This document shows, piece after piece, positions 16,754 to 28,031 of a stretch of 37,177 nucleotides of DNA (within the stretch, counting starts at the first letter, position 1; each line of letters begins with the position of its first letter). The DNA comes from Helicobacteraceae bacterium. GTDB taxonomy: Bacteria > Campylobacterota > Campylobacteria > Campylobacterales > Sulfurimonadaceae. The translations under genes were made by a program, and so were the position numbers. The notes beneath the pieces are model-generated. The model was not told where the DNA came from, made no database searches, and saw only the letters and a list, made by a program, of their open reading frames with translations. The stretch lies in contig CANMJR010000029.1 of the NCBI GenBank assembly GCA_947498025.1, positions 1 through 37,177 on the forward strand, written 5' to 3'.

Positions 16754-18556
16754 CTATTTACGAGAGTATCTTTTTCTTTCTGCTTCTGTTAAATATCTTT
16801 TACGGATACGAATAGATTTTGGTGTAACTTCAAGAAGTTCATCATCTTCAATCCACTCTAAGGCACGCTCTAAAGACATGTCTCTTGGTGGAATAAGTTT
16901 AATAGCTTCATCAGCACCGGATGAACGAACATTCGACTGCGCTTTACCTTTAATAGCATTTACTACTAAATCGTTAGAGCGGGAGTGTTCACCAACAATC
17001 ATTCCTTCATATATTTTAGTTTGTGGCCCTATAAAAAGAACACCACGGTCTTGAATGTTAAAGAGTGAATACGCTAATGTTTCACCATTTTCCATAGATA
17101 CAAGTGCACCGTATGTTCTTGACTCAACTGTACCACTATAAGGACGAAATTCTAAGAAAGAGTGATTCATAATTCCCTCTCCCTTTGTGTCTGTTAAGAA
17201 TTGTCCACGGAATCCGATAAGTGCACGAGCCGGGATTTCAAACTCAATTCTTTGAAAGCCTTGACCCATTGGAACCATTGCTTTCATTTCTGCTTTTCTT
17301 TTACCAAGTTTTTCAATAACTGAACCGCTGAACTCTTCTGGAACATCTACAACTAAATGCTCAAATGGTTCACATTTAACACCTTCGATTTCTCTAACGA
17401 TAACTTCTGGACGGCTAACACCAAATTCAAAGTTTTCACGACGCATATTTTCAGCAAGAATAGTTATTTGTAACTCTCCACGACCTGAAACTTTAAATTT
17501 ACCCTCTCCAACAATTTCTAACTTCATAGCAACATTTGTTGTCATTTCAGCTTCAAGACGGTCTTTTAGCTTATTTGAAGTAACATGTTTACCCTCTTGA
17601 CCAGCAAGCGGAGAATCATTTACAGAAAATATAACTGTTAAAGTAGGCTCTTCGATGTGCATTGGGTCAAGTGGCATAGGATTTTTAGGATCACAAATAG
17701 TATCACCAACATCCACAGTTTCTAAACCTGCAAATGCAACGATATCGCCCGCTTCAGCTTCTTGAATTTCCATACGGTTAAGACCATGGAAACCAATAAG
17801 TTTAGTGATTTTACCTTTTACTAATTCACCGTCAGCTTTTGCCAACATAACATTGTCACCTTTTCTGATAACACCGTTGAAGATACGAGAAATACCTATC
17901 TTACCGACATAGTTGTCATAGTCAAGTGTAAATACCTGTGCCTGAGTATGGTTTTCTCTATCACCCTCTGGCTCAGGAATATGTTTTAAGATAGTTTCAA
18001 AAATACATTGAAAATCTCCACCCTCTTCATCCATATCTAATTTTGCAATACCATCACGAGCAGCAGCATAAATAATAGGGAAATCTTGTTGATCATCCGT
18101 TGCACCCATAGCTGCAAAAAGGTCAAACATCTCATCTACAACGCGCTCAGGATCAGCTGAAGGTTTGTCAATTTTGTTAATAACAACAATTGGTTTTTTA
18201 CCAAGTGCTAACATTTTCTTAACAACGAATTTCGTTTGAGGCATAACACCCTCATACGCATCCACAAGTACTAAAACGCCGTCAACCATTTTAAGAACGC
18301 GTTCAACTTCTCCACCAAAATCCGCGTGACCCGGAGTGTCGATAATGTTAATCTTGTAATCTTTATAACGAATAGCTGTGTTTTTAGAAAGAATCGTAAT
18401 ACCACGCTCTTTTTCTAAATCATTACTATCCATAGCTCTTTCATCATGTTGCTCATGAGCACCATATGTTCCTGATTGCTCTAACAATCCATCAACCAAT
18501 GTAGTTTTGCCGTGGTCAACGTGTGCAATAACTGCAATATTTCTAATCTTTTGCAT
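16754..18556 (-). CDS. typA: Ribosome-associated GTPase TypA/BipA
   Basis: A 600-residue translational GTPase related to EF-G and LepA. GTPase motifs: HVDHGKTTL (G1), ERGITI (G2), [11 protein letters not shown] (G3) and NKIDK (G4). Domains II and III, the V-like domain and the TypA-specific C-terminus ([12 protein letters not shown] at the end) complete the usual length. It binds the 70S ribosome and helps late 50S assembly, mainly under stress or cold. The ATG at 18556 has AAGGA six bases ahead. The gene stands alone, with its own promoter and end hairpin. Confidence 0.95.
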   Translation of the reverse strand: MQKIRNIAVIAHVDHGKTTLVDGLLEQSGTYGAHEQHDERAMDSNDLEKERGITILSKNTAIRYKDYKINIIDTPGHADFGGEVERVLKMVDGVLVLVDAYEGVMPQTKFVVKKMLALGKKPIVVINKIDKPSADPERVVDEMFDLFAAMGATDDQQDFPIIYAAARDGIAKLDMDEEGGDFQCIFETILKHIPEPEGDRENHTQAQVFTLDYDNYVGKIGISRIFNGVIRKGDNVMLAKADGELVKGKITKLIGFHGLNRMEIQEAEAGDIVAFAGLETVDVGDTICDPKNPMPLDPMHIEEPTLTVIFSVNDSPLAGQEGKHVTSNKLKDRLEAEMTTNVAMKLEIVGEGKFKVSGRGELQITILAENMRRENFEFGVSRPEVIVREIEGVKCEPFEHLVVDVPEEFSGSVIEKLGKRKAEMKAMVPMGQGFQRIEFEIPARALIGFRGQFLTDTKGEGIMNHSFLEFRPYSGTVESRTYGALVSMENGETLAYSLFNIQDRGVLFIGPQTKIYEGMIVGEHSRSNDLVVNAIKGKAQSNVRSSGADEAIKLIPPRDMSLERALEWIEDDELLEVTPKSIRIRKRYLTEAERKRYSRK

Positions 18557-18618
18557 GGGGGTTCCTTGAGTATTCGTTTCTTTAAAGTTTAATGAAACAA
18601 AGGGTAAAAATTTTCGCG

Positions 18619-18624
18619 ATTATA
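18619..18624 (-). promoter_or_regulatory. typA promoter, -10 box
   Basis: On the minus strand TTTTTTGGATATAATCG holds a perfect TATAAT after a T-rich stretch, the usual Campylobacterota housekeeping promoter shape, about 65 bases ahead of the start codon. Confidence 0.6.
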
Positions 18625-18705
18625 TCCAAAAAATCGTTATATATTCATAAAAGTAGTGATATACTTGACAATCTGAATCAAAAAATTCACACTGTTGAGA
18701 TATAA

Positions 18706-19968
18706 ATGATTAAATATCCTAGTTATCTAAAAAAAATATTTGACAAATTACACATGAGTGGCGCGTCATGTGTCATTGTCGGCGGTTATATTCGTGATAA
18801 CTTTTTAAATATTGCATCTAAGGATATAGATATTGAGGTTTATAATATATCTTCATTTGATGAACTTGAAGGGCTTTTAACAGAGTTTGGCAGTGTAAAC
18901 AGTTTTGGTAAAAGCTTTGGTGTCTGCAAATTACGCATAAAAGATTTAGATATAGATTTTACTCTACCCAGAACAGATAGTAAAATTTCCTCTGGGCATG
19001 TAGGTTTTGATGTAAAAATTCAATCAAACTTAAATTTTATTACTGCTGCAAGTCGCCGTGATTTTACTATAAATGCTATCGGATATGAGGTACTTAATAA
19101 TAAAATATTAGATCCTTTTAATGGCATAAGTGATTTAAAAAATAAAATTCTTAGGGCAGTGGATAAGAATAAATTTTCAGATGATCCGCTAAGGGTTTTG
19201 AGAGCTGTGCAATTTTGTGCAAGATTTGATTTATTAATGGATAATGAACTCTTTAAACTTTGCAAAGAGATGATAGCTCATAACATACTCTATGAACTTC
19301 CCAAAGAGAGAGTGTTTGAAGAGATTAAAAAACTTCTATTAAAATCATCTAAGCCGTCCCTTGGATTAGAACTCTTAAAAGAGCTTGGTGCAATAAAATA
19401 TTTTTCTGAACTTGGCACTTTAAATAATAACGACTGGATACATACTTTGCAAACAGTAGATGAAATTGCAAAACAAGAAATTACAAATAAAAGTACAAAA
19501 ACTGTTTTGATGTTAGCAGGAGTTTGTTATAAGTTTGATGAGATACTAACAATCAGTTTTGTATCAAAACTAACAAATGAAAAAGAGCTGCTAAAAAGAG
19601 TTTTGCCTTTGATTCATAATCATATAAAAATTAAGCAGAGCAATGCGGAACTATTTAAACTTGCTACAAAAGTAAATATAGAGAATTTTTTAATTTTAAA
19701 AAAGGCAATATACAAAAACTCAAATAATGGGCTTTACATGGCTTGTGATGAGATAAACGAACAGGCAAAAAGATTAAATATTTCAAATAAGAAAGCTGTT
19801 CCATTTTTAAGAGGAAGAGATATATTGGCATGTGGAAACGTAGCATCCAAAGAGTTTTCAAAAATTTTAGAAGATGCCTATGAAGCCCAAATGAATGAGG
19901 AATTCAGCTCTTATGATGAGGCTCATGCGTGGTTAAAGAATCATTTAGCACATTTTCTTTTCTACTAA
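18706..19968 (+). CDS. cca: CCA tRNA nucleotidyltransferase / poly(A) polymerase family protein
   Basis: A 420-residue class II nucleotidyltransferase. The active-site region is VIVGGYIRDNFL (about 23-34) with the catalytic pair in KDIDIEVY (38-45); the RRDFTINAIGYE region (about 118-129) and the flexible RVLRAVQFCARFDL element (about 163-176) follow. It adds CCA to tRNA 3' ends; a poly(A) polymerase cannot be ruled out by eye, but no second family member is seen. The gene is on the plus strand left of the origin, so it runs against replication, unlike most neighbours. Its last 65 bases overlap the convergent gene at 19904-20410. The ribosome site is weak. Confidence 0.9.
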   Translation: MIKYPSYLKKIFDKLHMSGASCVIVGGYIRDNFLNIASKDIDIEVYNISSFDELEGLLTEFGSVNSFGKSFGVCKLRIKDLDIDFTLPRTDSKISSGHVGFDVKIQSNLNFITAASRRDFTINAIGYEVLNNKILDPFNGISDLKNKILRAVDKNKFSDDPLRVLRAVQFCARFDLLMDNELFKLCKEMIAHNILYELPKERVFEEIKKLLLKSSKPSLGLELLKELGAIKYFSELGTLNNNDWIHTLQTVDEIAKQEITNKSTKTVLMLAGVCYKFDEILTISFVSKLTNEKELLKRVLPLIHNHIKIKQSNAELFKLATKVNIENFLILKKAIYKNSNNGLYMACDEINEQAKRLNISNKKAVPFLRGRDILACGNVASKEFSKILEDAYEAQMNEEFSSYDEAHAWLKNHLAHFLFY

Positions 19969-20410
19969 AATCGGTTTTAGTATTTACGATTCGAATCGCA
20001 TTTTTTATAGAATTTTTTAATTTTAAACCATATATCTGCTTATACTTTGTATCATAATCAGCAATTATGTCGGTGTACTCATTTATAAATTCTTGAATTA
20101 GTTCTATCGCATCAATAGTGATTCTAATATCCGATGCAATAACCAAAACTAATTCGAAGCAATTTTTAATTTTACTATCCATGTCGTCATTTGCTAAATA
20201 TCTCTCAGAAGTTTCTTCATTCACAGTTGTCAATTTTTTTAGAATTTCAATAACACCCTCTTCCGAAGGTTCAAAACCTTGCATACTGCCTTTCATATAG
20301 GCTCTCATGTCAATCAAATTCATTTTAGATATTTTATCTATCATTTCTAACTTTTTTTTGTCGGAGCTACTATCACTATTTTTCAGCATATTAATAATGT
20401 TTTCAAACAT
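19904..20410 (-). CDS. Hypothetical cytoplasmic protein
   Basis: A 168-residue, mostly helical, charged protein without signal peptide, membrane segment or known motif. AAAGGAG five bases ahead of the ATG makes a real gene likely, and it follows queF by 24 bases in the same direction, probably as the end of the gyrB-side transcript. Its last ~21 codons overlap the 3' end of cca on the other strand. The function is unknown; the family is not recognised. Confidence 0.65.
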   Translation of the reverse strand: MFENIINMLKNSDSSSDKKKLEMIDKISKMNLIDMRAYMKGSMQGFEPSEEGVIEILKKLTTVNEETSERYLANDDMDSKIKNCFELVLVIASDIRITIDAIELIQEFINEYTDIIADYDTKYKQIYGLKLKNSIKNAIRIVNTKTDFSRKENVLNDSLTTHEPHHKS

Positions 20411-20434
20411 GTCAACTCCTTTATTAGATAAAAA

Positions 20435-20812
20435 TTAAACTCTTGCGCTATCTACCTCAATTACCGTATGCACATTTCCTCTTGGATTGTAATCTGCTAC
20501 TATTTTCATATATTTTGGTTTTAATTTTCTATCAAGAACTTCATATATCTCATTTGCAGAGTTCTCATGCGAAATGTGTCTATCTCTAAAACTATTGATA
20601 TAAAGCTTTATTGCCTTTAGCTCTACAACCCACTCATCAGGCGTATATTCTAGATAGATTGTGGCAAAATCCGGATATCCGCTTCTAGGACAAAGACAAG
20701 AAAATTCAGGCAGAGTCATCTTTATAAGATAGTTTCTTTTGTGTTCATTTGGCCAAATTTCTAAATCTTTTTCAACATCAAATTCATTAACTATTTTTTC
20801 ACCGTACTTCAT
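20435..20812 (-). CDS. queF: NADPH-dependent 7-cyano-7-deazaguanine reductase (queuosine pathway)
   Basis: A 125-residue enzyme of the short (unimodular) QueF class. It reduces preQ0 to preQ1, the queuosine precursor placed at the tRNA wobble base. The catalytic Cys is in the stretch FSCLCPRSGYPDFA, with the Asp of PDFA, followed by the family signature ELKAIKLYINSFRDRHISHE. The ATG at 20812 is preferred: AAGG lies six bases ahead of it, while the ATG at 20818 touches that site directly. It lies 8 bases past the GGDEF-EAL gene stop, so it is part of that run. Confidence 0.93.
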   Translation of the reverse strand: MKYGEKIVNEFDVEKDLEIWPNEHKRNYLIKMTLPEFSCLCPRSGYPDFATIYLEYTPDEWVVELKAIKLYINSFRDRHISHENSANEIYEVLDRKLKPKYMKIVADYNPRGNVHTVIEVDSARV

Positions 20813-20820
20813 TTTCATCC

Positions 20821-22215
20821 TTATTTTTCATAAATTTTTTCTAGCTCACTAAGATATTTCCCTTGAAGATAGCCAACTTGAAGCTTTATAGCTTCTATTT
20901 TTGTATCTTCTGATTCAATCATCTTCATCCATGTTTTTACGCCTCTGGCTTGTGCCATTGCGATAAAACCAATTATTATACTATTATAGTTTTTCTTTCT
21001 TATCTCTTTTGTTAATTGAGAATCAAACCGAACCGCATCTATTTCTAAATCTCTCATATATAAAAAGCTTGTGTGCATTGCACCGAGCTTATCAATGGCA
21101 ATTAATATCCCCATTTCTCTTAATGATTTCAAAATATTGTTAAATTTGTCAATATGTGAATAGTACTCTTGTTCACTTATTATAAACATTATTTTGTTAC
21201 TTTTTTTTATTAGCTCTTTTATTTTCATTAAAAAGATTGGGTTTCTAAGTGAGGTTGCTGCTATTGTAAGAGCAAATATTTCACTATTTTGATTATTTAT
21301 ACAGGCAATTATTTTTTCTAAAACCATTAAATCAAAATCAACCATGAGCCCGAGTTTATTGATTACATTCATATAGCTTTTTTGATGGAGCAGTTTAGCG
21401 TTTGGCGTTTTTAGTTTTACAAAACACTCTTTTATAACACTTTTGTCATTTTCAAAAACATTTTGTGTCAGTAAAATAAAAGTTCTGTTTTTAATTGCAC
21501 TTATAATAAAAGATTCCAACTCATTTGGATTTATCTCCTCATTACTAGAAGTTTGCTTCTGATATTTAATCTCCTCTTGAATTTCAAAAAGATTTTCTAT
21601 CATGTAATCTAAATTATTTGAAAAAGATGTGTCAACAATCGCACCCGATATTTTAACCTCTATATCATCTACTTTATATTCACTGCTTTTTAAGCAAAAA
21701 AGGTCCAAAATTGTATTGTACTGACTTTTATTGCCTTTAAGTCCGATAACAAAATCACCACCTTTTACATGTCCAATAGCAATGTTATAAATATTTTTAC
21801 TCTCTAAATATTTACTCACATATTTGGCTACTTGATAAAGGATTTTATCTCCATTTTTTATGCCATAACGAGCGTTTATATAATTTAAATTATCTATACT
21901 GATAAGAATCAGTGTGTATTCTCTCTCTTTTTTTAATTCTTTATTTAAATATTTATAGAGGTACTCTCTAGTAAATGTTTTTGAAACAGCCTCTGTTATT
22001 TTTTCATCAAAACCACGATATATAAGATAAAAAATAAAATAGATACTAAATGCCAAAAGCAGAATAGATTCAATATAAAAAGTTATCTGCAGACTATCAT
22101 ACGTCGTAATAAGAGTATTTGAGATGAGGGCTAAAATAAGGGCAAAAATAGGGAGTCCCATTCTAAGTGCTAACTTAAAACGGTATTCTCTCTCTTTTGT
22201 TTGTGGAAGTGACAT
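20821..22215 (-). CDS. Membrane protein with degenerate GGDEF and EAL-like domains
   Basis: A 464-residue protein. Two membrane helices (about 20-38 and 46-66) are followed by a GGDEF domain with DNLNYINARYGIKNGD (about 108-123) and the altered signature KGGDF (151-155), then a C-terminal EAL-type fold (about 225-464) in which the EAL motif is replaced (ECFVKLKTP) though later landmarks remain (GILIAIDKLGAMHTSFLYM). It is unlikely to make c-di-GMP or break it down; a binding or docking role like that of LapD is more likely, but this is inference. It starts six bases after gyrB, with no Shine-Dalgarno sequence, so it probably relies on coupling to gyrB. A perfect DnaA box (TGTGAATAG, 21155-21163) lies inside it. 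Confidence 0.75.
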   Translation of the reverse strand: MSLPQTKEREYRFKLALRMGLPIFALILALISNTLITTYDSLQITFYIESILLLAFSIYFIFYLIYRGFDEKITEAVSKTFTREYLYKYLNKELKKEREYTLILISIDNLNYINARYGIKNGDKILYQVAKYVSKYLESKNIYNIAIGHVKGGDFVIGLKGNKSQYNTILDLFCLKSSEYKVDDIEVKISGAIVDTSFSNNLDYMIENLFEIQEEIKYQKQTSSNEEINPNELESFIISAIKNRTFILLTQNVFENDKSVIKECFVKLKTPNAKLLHQKSYMNVINKLGLMVDFDLMVLEKIIACINNQNSEIFALTIAATSLRNPIFLMKIKELIKKSNKIMFIISEQEYYSHIDKFNNILKSLREMGILIAIDKLGAMHTSFLYMRDLEIDAVRFDSQLTKEIRKKNYNSIIIGFIAMAQARGVKTWMKMIESEDTKIEAIKLQVGYLQGKYLSELEKIYEK

Positions 22216-22221
22216 GTGGAG

Positions 22222-24570
<2,349 letters not shown>

Positions 24571-24632
24571 TTATCAAAATTTTACTAAAAGGAAGTTTTA
24601 TGACTTTTGGATTGGTTTTGAGATTATTCTCG

Positions 24633-24702
24633 AAAAACAAAGTTTTACTCAAGAAACATTTTCGCTTTGCGAAAAGCGCTTCGCTTGTTTTCGTAGCTTT
24701 AG
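24633..24702. repeat. Intergenic mosaic repeat with stem-loop, dnaN-gyrB gap
   Basis: Holds a perfect hairpin TTTTCGC-TTT-GCGAAAA (24659-24675) that could end dnaN transcripts. It shares three words, inverted, with the nrdB leader: AAAAACAAAGTT (24633-24644), AAGAAACAT (24651-24659) and GTAGCTTTAG (24693-24702). The order differs between the two copies. The rest of the 24532-24767 gap holds a TAAAAT -10-like box for gyrB (GATAAAATAA near 24570) and no open frame. Confidence 0.5.
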
Positions 24703-24767
24703 AAGGTTGTAGGAACATAAGTAGCTACCACTTAAACGGATATATTCCTTTAGATGTGTAACATCAG

Positions 24768-25835
24768 TTATATAACTATCGGCATTACAACTGTTTTAAA
24801 GTTTTCATCACTCAATACAAAAGGTAAATTTCCTTCGTTTAGACCTAAACTAAACTCCGAAGAGTTAATAGCATTTAAAAAGTCGAGTAAATATCTACTG
24901 TTTATAGCAATTGTAAATGGTATTGTATATCCTGTAGAAAAATTTATTTCTGTTTTTGCTTCTATATTATCATCACTGAGTGATTCAAAAGTAATTAAAT
25001 CATTTAAAAATGTAATTTTAACATCTGTAGAAATAGTAGTAATTTGCTTAATAGATTCTATCATTACAGATTTTGGTAAAACAAGAGTATTTGCTATTTC
25101 TTTGGGAATTATTCTGGAATACTCTGGAAATTTCCCATTGATTAGTTTTGTAAAAAATGTATATTGGTCTGAATGAATTATTAAATTTGTTTGATCATAA
25201 TAGAGTTCAATATTATCAAAAAACAGTTTTTGAATTTCTATAATAGCTTTTCTTGGAAGTATAATGGAAAGCTCTTGGGAACTCTCTTTAGTAATAGTTA
25301 CAACAGCTAATCTACGAGTGTCGGTTGATGCAAAATTGATGCTCTCATGTTTTATATCTATCAAGGCGCCATTGAGCTCAAATTTTGGATTATTAATATC
25401 AATTGCCGGAGTTATTTTTTTAAGTGAATCTATAAGAAAATGTGAATCTATAGAAATTTGAGATTTTCCCTCATAGTTTGGAAATTCAGGAAAATCACTA
25501 TGAGAGAAAGTAGGTAATTTAAATTTTGAGTGTGATTGAGAAATATATAAGATATCGTTTTTTACCTCTAAACTTATTTCACCATCTTTTAAAATTCTAA
25601 TAATATCTATAAATTTTTTACCGTTTGCTGTTGTACTGCCTTCAGACATTACATTTATTTTATTAGTCGTTACTAAATATCCTATCTCATAATCTGTAGC
25701 TTTGAGGGTTAATATTGAGTTAGATACATTTAAATACACATGCGATGTAATTTGCGAAGTATCTTTTTTTTCTAAAAAAGGTTGAGCATGGTTTAAAATA
25801 TTTTCGATAATCGATTTTGAAACCGTAATTTTCAT
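24768..25835 (-). CDS. dnaN: DNA polymerase III sliding clamp (beta subunit)
   Basis: A 355-residue clamp that tethers the polymerase to DNA. The three repeated clamp domains are visible by spacing: the N-terminal part (MKITVSKSIIENILNHAQPF), the middle domain with the family stretch FASTDTRRLAVV (about 173-184), and the C-terminal part ending PFVLSDENFKTVVMPIVI, with the usual hydrophobic-Met-Pro end. AGGA stands six bases ahead of the ATG. The gap to dnaA holds the probable unwinding site of the origin. Confidence 0.96.
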   Translation of the reverse strand: MKITVSKSIIENILNHAQPFLEKKDTSQITSHVYLNVSNSILTLKATDYEIGYLVTTNKINVMSEGSTTANGKKFIDIIRILKDGEISLEVKNDILYISQSHSKFKLPTFSHSDFPEFPNYEGKSQISIDSHFLIDSLKKITPAIDINNPKFELNGALIDIKHESINFASTDTRRLAVVTITKESSQELSIILPRKAIIEIQKLFFDNIELYYDQTNLIIHSDQYTFFTKLINGKFPEYSRIIPKEIANTLVLPKSVMIESIKQITTISTDVKITFLNDLITFESLSDDNIEAKTEINFSTGYTIPFTIAINSRYLLDFLNAINSSEFSLGLNEGNLPFVLSDENFKTVVMPIVI

Positions 25836-25842
25836 CTTAAAT

Positions 25843-25965
25843 CCTATATATTTATTATAATTTTAGTATGTAGTAGTAGATGCCTGTGAAAATGTGAATA
25901 ACACTCATTCACTCCTATCTCAAGGGTTACAACTGTAACTCTAATACAAGCCTCTCTTTTCACAC
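25843..25965. other. oriC: Replication origin, unwinding part (oriC2-type) between dnaA and dnaN
   Basis: In order on the plus strand: an AT-rich stretch (about 25843-25870), three exact TAG repeats (25871-25879) that match the DnaA-trio motif, a short GC-bearing spacer ATGCC, then two tandem DnaA boxes, TGTGAAAAT (25885-25893) and TGTGAATAA (25893-25901). The order and orientation match the basal unwinding layout known from Bacillus. Further box-like sites on the other strand are TCATTCACT (25905-25913) and TTTTCACAC (25957-25965). The hairpin GTTAC-AACT-GTAAC lies between them. The place downstream of dnaA matches oriC2 of Helicobacter. Confidence 0.8.
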
Positions 25966-26002
25966 TTACTCACTTTATGAATTATATCTTTTTTTTTATA
26001 TT

Positions 26003-27310
26003 TTATGAAGATGATGTTATTTTATTTGTTAATTCTTCAATTTTCACTTTAAAATCTTCATCATTTTTCATAAGTTCATTTATTTTTTTAAGCGTGTGGC
26101 TAATAGCCGTATGGTCTTGCATGCCAAAGTATTGGGCAAGCTGAGGCATTGTATTTTGTGTGAGTTCACGACAAAGATATATTGCAATTCTTCTAGCATA
26201 AACAAGATTTTTGCTTCTTCCTTTTGAGCGGATTTCACTTGGCTTTATATTTAAATCTTTTGAAACACTCTGCACTATTAAGTCAAGTGTTATATTTGCA
26301 CGATTTTCTTGAAGTTGGTCTTTTAATACATTTTTAGTAAAAGCTAAATCAATATCTACATTTATCAGTTGAGAATAAGCATGTAGCTTAGATAAAATAC
26401 CCTCTATTTCACGCACATTACTATCAATTACGGTTGCTATATAATTGATAATATCTTTAGAAAGTTTTACTTTATTTAGTCTGCATTTATTTTCTATAAT
26501 TGCAATTTTTGTTTCAAGTTCCGGTGGATGAATATCTGCAACTAACCCATGTTCAAAACGGCTTCTAAGTCTCTCTTCCAATCCTGCAATTTTTTTTGGG
26601 TGTTTATCAGCTGTTAAAATTATCTGTTTTCCTGCACCTTTAAGGGCTTCGAAAGTGTGAAAAAACTCCTCTTGAATTCCCTCTTTGTTACTTAAAAATT
26701 GAATATCATCTATAAGAAGTACATCACATTTACGGTACTTTTCTTGAAATCGTTCCATTGTTTTGTTTCTTAAATGTCTTATAAAATCGTTCAAAAATTG
26801 TTCAACAGTGGTGTAGATAACAACTTTTCCCTGATTTTGCAGTACATTGCCGGCAGCCTGCATAAGGTGGGTTTTGCCAAGTCCTACACCGCCATAGATA
26901 AAAACAGGATTATAAAGAGTTCCCGGTTTTTCACTCACGCTTTTAACGGTTGCATAGGCGAATTGATTTGAGCCACCAACCATGAAGTTATCAAATGAGT
27001 GCGATGGATTTAAAAGTGAGTGCTGCGTTTTTTCTTCAGTAGGTTTTTTACTTTTTTTACTGTCTATCTGATTTTTCAGTGTTATCATAACACTTACTTT
27101 TGAGCCTGTTTTGACCTCAAAAAGATGTGATATTTTCTCTGTATATTTACTTTTTATCCAGTTTGAGACTAAGGCATTCTGAGCGTAAAATATTGCAAGG
27201 TCGCTTGTTGATTTTTTAGCATCATAAGCTAAGAACTTAATATATCTATTATATTCAATTTCTGTAATCTCTTCTTTGAGTGATTTTAAAACTTCTTGAC
27301 CGATATCCAT
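26003..27310 (-). CDS. dnaA: Chromosomal replication initiator DnaA
   Basis: A 435-residue initiator. Domain I is at about 1-80, a short linker with SKKSKKPTEEKTQ follows, then the AAA+ domain with Walker A GGVGLGKTHLMQA (about 139-151), Walker B VLLIDDIQFLSNKEG and the Arg-finger region RLRSRFEHGL. The C-terminal DNA-binding domain carries the signature MQDHTAISHTLKKI. It binds the boxes on both sides of its gene. AAGG stands close ahead of the ATG. A -10-like TACTAT (27340-27345) overlaps the first upstream box, so self-repression is likely by position. Confidence 0.97.
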   Translation of the reverse strand: MDIGQEVLKSLKEEITEIEYNRYIKFLAYDAKKSTSDLAIFYAQNALVSNWIKSKYTEKISHLFEVKTGSKVSVMITLKNQIDSKKSKKPTEEKTQHSLLNPSHSFDNFMVGGSNQFAYATVKSVSEKPGTLYNPVFIYGGVGLGKTHLMQAAGNVLQNQGKVVIYTTVEQFLNDFIRHLRNKTMERFQEKYRKCDVLLIDDIQFLSNKEGIQEEFFHTFEALKGAGKQIILTADKHPKKIAGLEERLRSRFEHGLVADIHPPELETKIAIIENKCRLNKVKLSKDIINYIATVIDSNVREIEGILSKLHAYSQLINVDIDLAFTKNVLKDQLQENRANITLDLIVQSVSKDLNIKPSEIRSKGRSKNLVYARRIAIYLCRELTQNTMPQLAQYFGMQDHTAISHTLKKINELMKNDEDFKVKIEELTNKITSSS

Positions 27311-27334
27311 AACATGCCTTAATTATTTTTTGTA

Positions 27335-27410
27335 TGTGAATAGTATCTGTTTTTTGCATAAGCAGAGTTAAAAAAAGTGTGAATAGCTAAGATGTGAATA
27401 GTGTGAATAG
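27335..27410 (+). other. oriC: DnaA box cluster upstream of dnaA (oriC1-type)
   Basis: Four identical boxes TGTGAATAG, all in one direction: 27335-27343, 27378-27386, 27393-27401 and 27402-27410, the last two directly joined. An AT-rich stretch (TATATTATTTGTATATAATT, 27411-27430) follows. No TAG-type trio is next to these boxes, so this cluster looks like the binding rather than the melting part of a bipartite origin. It also covers the dnaA and ruvC leaders. Confidence 0.85.
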
Positions 27411-27462
27411 TATATTATTTGTATATAATTTGCAAGAAAATCCACATGTCAAGCAGGAAAAG

Positions 27463-27957
27463 ATGATAATACTAGGAATTGACCCGGGAACAAGAAATAT
27501 GGGTTATGCTCTTATCTCTCTGGATGGTGGTAAAATTTCGCTTGTTGAGGCAGGGCTTATTAAGATGAAGGCAGAAGATTTGCAGTTTCAGATACCTCAG
27601 ATGGTTGAGGGGCTAACTACAGTATTTGAAAATCATAAAATTGATGAAGTGGCGATGGAAGATATTTTTTATGCGCACAATCCTGCCACCACAATAAAAC
27701 TGGCGCAATTTCGCGGTGCAATCATGTTGAAACTTCTCCAAGAGTTCGGACAGTTCCATGAATATACGGCTTTACAGGTAAAAAAGGCTCTTACAGGAAA
27801 AGCAAAAGCCGGTAAGGAACAAGTTGCATTTATGGTAAAAAAACTTTTAAACATAAAAAAAGAGATAAAGCCCCTTGATATTACTGATGCGATGGCGGTT
27901 GCAATAACTCACTCCCAAAGGGTTAGGCTGAAAAACCAAAGTACAACGCTAAAGTAG
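27463..27957 (+). CDS. ruvC: Holliday junction resolvase RuvC
   Basis: A 164-residue endonuclease that cuts four-way junctions together with RuvAB. The acidic active site is visible: Asp in [13 protein letters not shown] (residue 6), Glu in [14 protein letters not shown], and the Asp pair in [12 protein letters not shown]. The frame is open up to 27394, but the family N-terminus begins at the ATG at 27463, which has AGGA four bases ahead. It is transcribed away from dnaA across the upstream box cluster. Confidence 0.94.
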   Translation: MIILGIDPGTRNMGYALISLDGGKISLVEAGLIKMKAEDLQFQIPQMVEGLTTVFENHKIDEVAMEDIFYAHNPATTIKLAQFRGAIMLKLLQEFGQFHEYTALQVKKALTGKAKAGKEQVAFMVKKLLNIKKEIKPLDITDAMAVAITHSQRVRLKNQSTTLK

Positions 27958-28031
27958 GGTAAAAACATGTTTCAATTAAGTTGCTAAAAGATGGTAAAAT
28001 CTGTTAAATATTTGTTGTAGAGGGTATTTTT

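Noticed and set aside
19987-19998. Palindrome CGATTCGAATCG as a cca terminator
   Set aside because: It has no loop and only a short T run, and it lies within the coding part of the convergent gene.
25264-25461. Plus-strand open frames inside dnaN, dnaA and gyrB
   Set aside because: Shadows of well-known genes on the other strand, without ribosome sites.
27411-27430. AT-rich stretch next to the upstream DnaA boxes as the main unwinding site
   Set aside because: It has no TAG-type trio and lies on the wrong side of the boxes for the known layout; the dnaN-side site fits better.
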